Source of the DNA: Primulina eburnea
Lineage: Eukaryota > Streptophyta > Magnoliopsida > Lamiales > Gesneriaceae
Length of the DNA stretch: 64,000 nt
Assembly: GCF_022965805.1 (NCBI RefSeq)
Contig: NC_133101.1
Coordinates: 45,297,642 to 45,361,641 of the forward strand
Direction of reading: 5' to 3'
Below are positions 58,401 through 64,000 of the stretch, piece by piece. Both the position numbers and the translations under genes were made by a program. Position 1 is the stretch's first letter. Each line of letters begins with the position of its first letter. The notes below the pieces were generated by a model. The model searched no databases and was not told where the DNA came from. It worked only from the letters and a program-made list of their open reading frames with translations.

Positions 58401-60145
58401 ACTCATTTTACTGAATGGATTGGATCGCTCCCAGGCTCGCTGCAACCTAAATATGCCATGAAAATATGCAATAGCTTTTACTTGACCAAACTATGCAACT
58501 AGGTTCGAAAATGCGACAATTACGTCTAACGACTTCGTATTTAATCATGACTCCGAACCAACTCGAACCAACACTGTAACATCATATATTCATGATTAAA
58601 ATACGCTAAAAATGATGAACTAATGCTACTAAAATAGTGAGGGTCGAAATTTATGTGAATGGAGGCCAAAACATGAAACGCTCTTTCGAGAGTCAATTTG
58701 GCACATCGCACCGTCAATTCTCGTACGACCTCAAAATGATCCGAATGAAAAACGGTCAAAAACATGACCTTAACAACTCAATGGTGCACTGTCTAGTCCA
58801 AGGCCATAGGCTAAAAGCCAACCGAGAACTCGAACGAGCCACCGAACCGACGCAGCAAGCTGCTGTACAGAATTTCCAGCAGCTGCGCTTGGGTTGCTTG
58901 TGTCGTTTGCGAGGCTAAAGGCCATTGGGGTTTGAACCACCGACCAAAACCTCTTACCAACATCCCAAGGAATGATTTGAACCATGGCTATGGGCTTTAG
59001 ACCAGCCACAATTCGAAATATTCCAGCAACAATCGAAAAGATTCACCCGAGAGCACCTTTGCGCGCGTGAGGGGTGTTTGCTTCGCTTGTCATCTCGACT
59101 CGTTCCAGTGGCCATTTGATTGACCATGGCACGACCTAGACTTCATGGGGCATGGTGCGAACCATGGCTAAGGGCTTTAGGCCAAACAAGATCCACACCA
59201 TTCCACCATACTCGAACCAACACATGCTGTCAAAATTCAAGGGGCCGAGAAGGGGAGGGGCTGTTCTAGCGTTTGATTTAAAAACCGATTCACCATGGAC
59301 CAAGCCACCAAAAAGGCGACTTAGTCACGTCTTAGACAAGCTAGGGAAGTGATCTAACCATGGCTATAGGCCTTTTGGGGCAGCAATGATCAGAATCTTT
59401 TCCCTTGACCACAATCTGAATTTTTCGAAACTCATATGGACACAAATGGGAGGTTGCTGTCATCTTCGTGTTTTCCAGCATGCATGGGGTTGAATGAGTG
59501 GACCAACATGGTCCTAATGCATCCTAATACATGTCTAGATGTCGCCTTGGGAGCCTGGAACCGAACCAAATACCTGAAACCAAAACAGCAAAGCAACCCG
59601 TGAAGAACATCAAGAAAACCGAAAATCTGCATGTGTTGTTTTCTGAAAAATTCTTGAAACCTTTTGGTTTTTGGCTATCAAAGCATGATCATGTACTGAA
59701 AATATATTAGGACTTGATTGAAGAGTCAAGGAAGAATATATGCATGCCTGGTTTCGTTTTAAAGAAAAACGAAAGAACGAGACGATTCGGCGCGGAGGAG
59801 GTGGAGCGCTTTCTTGTCTACCTTTCTTGCTCTCGATTTTTCTCTCTTGTTTCTAGCTATGAGGATCACGAAATTTCTACTCTAAATGCTCTGAATTTTT
59901 GAGATTAGGGAGATGGGGGAAATGGTTAGGGGGGTGAGGGAGATCCAAAAATAAAGGGATGCAAAGGTATGACCAAGTCTTCTCTTTTTTGAAATTTGAA
60001 TTGGTTGATATCAAATGGCTTCTTGGATGGATCTAGAATGAGTGGCCTATTCTCCCATGAAAATCTAGACTAGGATAAATCTTAATAATTAATTAATTAA
60101 GGATGATTACTAATTAAAAAGGTTAGCATGCTAAAATAACAAAGA
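55452..60145 (-). repeat. LTR of the Tekay C family, truncated, with an inserted solo LTR
   Basis: It starts TGTGAAGGCCTC at the EVE-B border and follows the Tekay C LTR (GGTCCTCGGGTGCCACTACTGCC; GGATTGGATCGCTCCCAGGC; GGCGCGGAGGAGGTGGAGCG near 59795) to about 60140. It then breaks off, about 600 bases before the expected LTR end. It has one copy of the unit that is duplicated in Tekay C. An Angela-type solo LTR occupies 55934-58092. No second LTR or internal region is linked. Confidence 0.82.
55934..58092 (-). repeat. Angela-type copia solo LTR
   Basis: 2159 bp, TGAAAGGGG to CTCTAACA on the plus strand, flanked by GCTCC (55929-55933 and 58093-58097). On the minus strand it starts TGTTAGAGTAGG. 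Its body (for example GTGGTTCTCACTTATCGAG and ATGCAGATAGGTGCTCC on the minus strand) resembles Angela LTRs from memory; the lineage is likely but unproven. Short ORFs inside it are not genes. Confidence 0.85.
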
Positions 60146-60154
60146 ATGTGTCAA

Positions 60155-62535
60155 AGGAGACTCTTATATTACATTAGATTCCAGAAATTTAAATAAATCT
60201 TTTATTATATCAATCTGATTCCAAGTTACAAATAAATATAGATCATGTCATAGTAAGGTAAATAATTTAGCACAAATGCTTTAGCCTGTCATCCAGGCTA
60301 ATCTATTTAATATAAAAATTTAAAACAGTAAAATAAAAAACAGAAAATAAAAAAAATAAGAACTTACAAAGTTGTTATCAGAACTTCTAGCTTTTATTTA
60401 TGAACTTCAGAATGGTTTTTACAAGAGAGAATAGAGGGGAGCAAACTCGACCGTGTCCTCCTAAGAACACAGAATGGTCCTATAAATAGATAGAAGAGTC
60501 GGACATGAAACCCCGGATTCCATCTCAAAATAAAAACAGTAAAATGCTTTATTAAAACAAAAAGTAACATGTTTACAAAATTCAAAAAGTATACAGTGAT
60601 ATTCCACCCACTTTTGTCATGTTATGCCATGATGTGTTATTCACCAACTCTTGAGATTCTTCCTCCAATGATTTTTTAATCATCTTTGATATTATCCTTT
60701 AGGGATTTCTTCAAATTTTCAAAGATATCTTCTATTTGAGTTAATGAGGAGTATCTTCCTCTGGATCCTGTGCATCTTGCATTTGCATCAAATGTATGAA
60801 TTGATTTTCACTAGATTCAGACGCCATAGATTTATCTGATTTTGAATCAGAACATCCAATATTCTGAAAAAGATCCTTCTTCATTTCTTCATTGTAAATC
60901 TCAATCATTTTGTCTTTTGAATAAATCTCAGAATATTTCTGAGTGAGAATCTTGAATGGACTCATGGAGGCTTTTTCCTTTTCTTGTTGATTATTAATTT
61001 CTTTTTGGTATAAAGAAATTTTTTTTCTTCCATTTGATGAAGAGTTTCATAACCATATGGTTTTCCAGTTTCTGGATCATCTCTCAATAATTTGTCCCAA
61101 AATTTTGTAGAACTGACCCTCCATATGCAAGGGATACCTTCATCAGTGTAACCGAATTCTGGCTGCCATTTCCATATCTATGGGATTCCAAATTCCATGA
61201 AAAACAGACATAAAGTCTTTCCATCAATCCAATGTTCTAAAAATAATTTTTTAATACTTGGGGAAACATTTAACCAAGTATTCATGGGTTTTATAAAAAC
61301 CTCTGGCAAAATCTTTGCAGATGGACCAAATATCTTCCACCAGATTAAAAACCAATTTGGAACTGGATAGTGAAAAACATTTTCACAAATCTTTAAAAAC
61401 CAAGTATGTTTCTTTTTTTCATTTTCATAAAACAAAGTTTTATTAAAACTTTCAATATAATCCCAAAAATTAAATTTAAAACTCATTTTATGATTTTCAG
61501 AATAAAATTCTTTTTCCACCAATGGAGATATACCCCATTCTTCAATAGATATGATCTTCTTGATGATAAACTTTGAGAAGTTATAACTTCCTTTCTGCTG
61601 AGTATTACTGAAAAAGTGAGTTAAATCAACACTTTTTGTAGATATCAGAAGATTTTCATAAAATCCTTTTTGCTTATAAGAACCATATACATATGATGTA
61701 TTGGTTAGATATCTTTCCATGATAGTCCATGGAGTTTTTTCCCATTGGATATCTTTTTCTTCTATAAGAAGAATCAATTCTCGATGTTTTGTCTCTGTAT
61801 ATAGAGCTGAATCATTATCATCATCTTGTATGATGTTAGCATATGATGCTAAACCTTGAGAATCTGTATTACTTCTCTGTTTTTGTTTCAAGAATTCTTG
61901 AAATTCATTTTATAACTCAGTCTGTTTAGTATTACTGGCTGATGAACTAGATAAGTTCTGGGATATTAGCCTCTGTTTGCCATTGCTGTGCAATAATATT
62001 AGGGGGTTTTCCCCTACCACCTCGCCTTCTATAAGAGGACTCTCCTCTTCCTCGGGAATACATATCTGTAAATGAAGACATTAGGATAAATATTCTCGAG
62101 TAAAGAAATCAGGGAGATGATTATCTTGTTTTTTTATAAATGATTTCAAAATCAAAGGGAGCTAAATGAGCCTGCCATCTTGCAAACATTTGTTTAGACA
62201 CATCATGTTTAAAATCTTTGTTAAACATAAATTTTTCAGATTTGCAGTCAGTTTTTATAATAAACTTTTGATTATATAAATCATCTTGAAATTTTAAAAT
62301 ATACCTAACAATAGCTAAGATTTCTTTTGCTACTGTGGAATAATTTTTCTGGGCATTATTCCATTTTCAAGAATAAAATCTTATAAGATATTCATCTTTT
62401 GTTTGGGGATTTTTTTTTGTTTTAAAATTCCTCCAAAACCTATATCTTAGGCATCAGTTTCAACTATTTTACCCCATTGAGGATTAGCAAGCATAACACA
62501 AGGAAGATTTTTAACTTTTTCCTTAATATTTTTAC
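60155..62535 (-). other. Endogenous caulimovirid EVE-B' (RNase H to intergenic region)
   Basis: Minus-strand viral copy starting at 62535 inside the RT end. RNase H is broken by stops (the ETDA block near 62455 is followed by a stop), then comes ORF2, then the intergenic region with TATA box (about 60479-60488) and poly(A) signal (60393-60398). It overlaps EVE-B by about 80 bases with differences, so it is a different copy or a partial duplicate. Both ends are abrupt: 60155 next to a truncated LTR, 62535 next to another. Confidence 0.85.
60680..62081 (-). pseudogene. EVE-B' second ORF, unknown function
   Basis: Homologous to the EVE-A second ORF. The ATG (62081-62079) overlaps the preceding frame as TAATG, as in EVE-A. 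The RG-rich start is shifted near 62000; the frame 61891-61178 gives the aromatic-rich middle (WFLIWWKIFGPSAKILPEVF), and 60965-60741 the acidic end. Lesions: shift near 61990, stop near 61910, a stop at 61178 where EVE-A has a Trp codon, and an early stop at 60741. Confidence 0.75.
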
Positions 62536-64000
62536 CAACTGGATTGGATCGCTCCAAGGCTCGCTGCAACCTAAATACGTCATGAAAAATATGTAATAGA
62601 TTTTACTTGACCAAACTATGCAATTAAGTTTGAAAATGCGACAATTACGTCTAACGACTTCGTATTTAATCATGACTCCGAACCAACCCGAACCAACACT
62701 GAACCGACGTATAGTCATGATTAAAATACGCTTAAAATTATGAACTAATGCTCCTTAAATGATGATGGTCGAAATCTAGGTGAAATGGAGGCCAAAACAT
62801 GAAACGCTCTTTCGAGAGTCAATTTGGCACATCGCACCGTAAATTCTCGTACGACCTCAAAAATGATCCGAATCTCAAACGGCCAAAAACGTGGCCTTCC
62901 TAACTCAATGAGGCACTGTCCAGTCCAAGGCCATAGGCTAAACGCCAACCAAGAACTCGAACGAGACTCCGAACCATCACAGCAAGTTGCTGTCAAATTC
63001 CAGCAGCTGCGCAATTGCATGTCTTGTGCTGTTTTCGAGATTACCAGCCATTGGGGCATGAACCACCGACCAGAGATTCTTACCAACATCCAAAGGAATG
63101 ATTTTAACCATGGCTAAGGGGCCTAGGCCAGCCACAATCCTCACCATTCCAGCAACCAACCGAAAACTCTTACCGAGGGCCCTCATGTGTGCGTGTGTGG
63201 TGTTGTGCTTCGCTTGCTATCTCGACTCGTTCCAGTGGCCATTTGGTTGACCATGGCACGATCTAGACATCTTGGGGTATGGCATGAACCGTGGCTAAGG
63301 GCCATAGGCCAACCAAGATCCACACCTTTCCCAAAAATCGAATCAATACATGCTGTATAATGAAGGGGCCGAAGGGTGTAGGGGCTGTTCTTGATGTTTT
63401 AATTGAAAACCGAGCAACCATAGACCAAGCCACCAAAAGGGCAACTTAGTCACGTCTTAGACATGCTAGGGAAGTGATCTAACCATGGCTATAGGCCCCT
63501 AGGGCAGCCATGATCAGATTCATTTCTCCTTTGACAGCAACTGAATTTCGAAAAAGCATCAATGGACAAAAAGTGAAGTTGCTGTCATTTTCGGGTTTTC
63601 CAGCATGTATGGGACTGAACGAATGGACCAACATGGTCTTGACACACTCTAGTACGTGTCTATACGCAGCCTCGAGCCCCTGGAGTCGAGCCAACCACCT
63701 GAATCATCAACACCACCGAAAACGTGTAGCACAATGGAACACAGAAAATTCTGTACATAATATTTTCGAACATGGCTGGGACAAATTTCGGTTTTCATGC
63801 AGAAAATTCATGAGTTTGATGTGTATTAAAAATACTACTATGAATTGATTGAGGTTTGAAAGAAATATAGACATGCCTGGTTTTTGTTTGAAAGAAAAAC
63901 GAAAAGAAGAGACGATGCGGCGCGGAGGAGGTGGAGCGCTTTATTTTCTACCTTTCTTCACACTCGATTTTTCTCTCCTATCTCCCACTGAATTCTCATG
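62536..64000 (-). repeat. LTR of the Tekay C family, partial
   Basis: It begins in mid-LTR at ACCAACTGGATTGGATCGC (equivalent to about 5841 in the Tekay C LTR) and runs past the window end. It carries single copies of the blocks GGCACATCGCACCG (about 62826) and GAACCGTGGCTAAGG (63287), and the GGCGCGGAGGAGG block near 63920. Short ORFs here are not genes. Confidence 0.85.

Overview
The window is repeat-dense eudicot nuclear DNA with no ordinary host gene that I can support. The transposon families, the plant-type LOG gene, tRNA-Met and tRNA-Asp primer sites and endogenous caulimovirid copies all point to a flowering plant. Some element types (the copia accessory ORF, the Angela and Tekay LTR types) remind me of Lamiales such as Gesneriaceae, but I cannot prove the order from sequence alone.

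Base layer: an array of endogenous pararetrovirus copies (Caulimoviridae, probably florendovirus-like). EVE-C (2814-4009, minus) abuts EVE-A (from 4010, plus) head to head. EVE-A is nearly a whole genome: tRNA-Met primer site, movement protein, coat protein with zinc knuckle, protease, RT-RNase H, a second ORF of unknown function and an intergenic region with TATA box and poly(A) signal. Later insertions split it into 4010-4944, 16324-17052, 18065-18122 and 20895-26601. EVE-B (51608-55451) and EVE-B' (60155-62535) are minus-strand copies. All are broken by stops and frameshifts.

Insertions into EVE-A: Tekay C (4945-16323, target-site duplication ATTAT; 3.1 and 3.3 kb LTRs; young; a likely spliced intron between gag and protease), a copia solo LTR (17053-18064, AATTA) and a Tekay-family solo LTR (18123-20894, AAACT). 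Each duplication was read directly.

The 26.6-51.6 kb block is a nest: a degenerate plus-strand Tekay element (A, 5' LTR missing) is interrupted by an Athila element on the minus strand (30557-49493, TACTT), itself interrupted by a minus-strand Tekay element (B, 34385-41941, ACTCA). Downstream of pol, where Athila elements may carry an env-like ORF, this Athila has two accessory genes in sense orientation: a cysteine-cluster ORF split by Tekay B, and an intact, intronless 212-codon LOG gene (cytokinin riboside 5'-monophosphate phosphoribohydrolase). The gag-pol of the same element is broken several times. This captured cytokinin-activation gene is the most interesting item in the window.

Tekay B has an odd 5' end: 176 bp of the DNA flanking its 3' LTR also sits directly inside its 5' LTR, replacing the primer site and gag start and making an in-frame 1503-codon fusion ORF. 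The right end (55452-64000) holds truncated LTRs of the Tekay C family, one carrying an Angela-type copia solo LTR (55934-58092, GCTCC). The left end (1-2813) holds a copia RNase H remnant, a decayed accessory ORF and an inverted copia LTR fragment.
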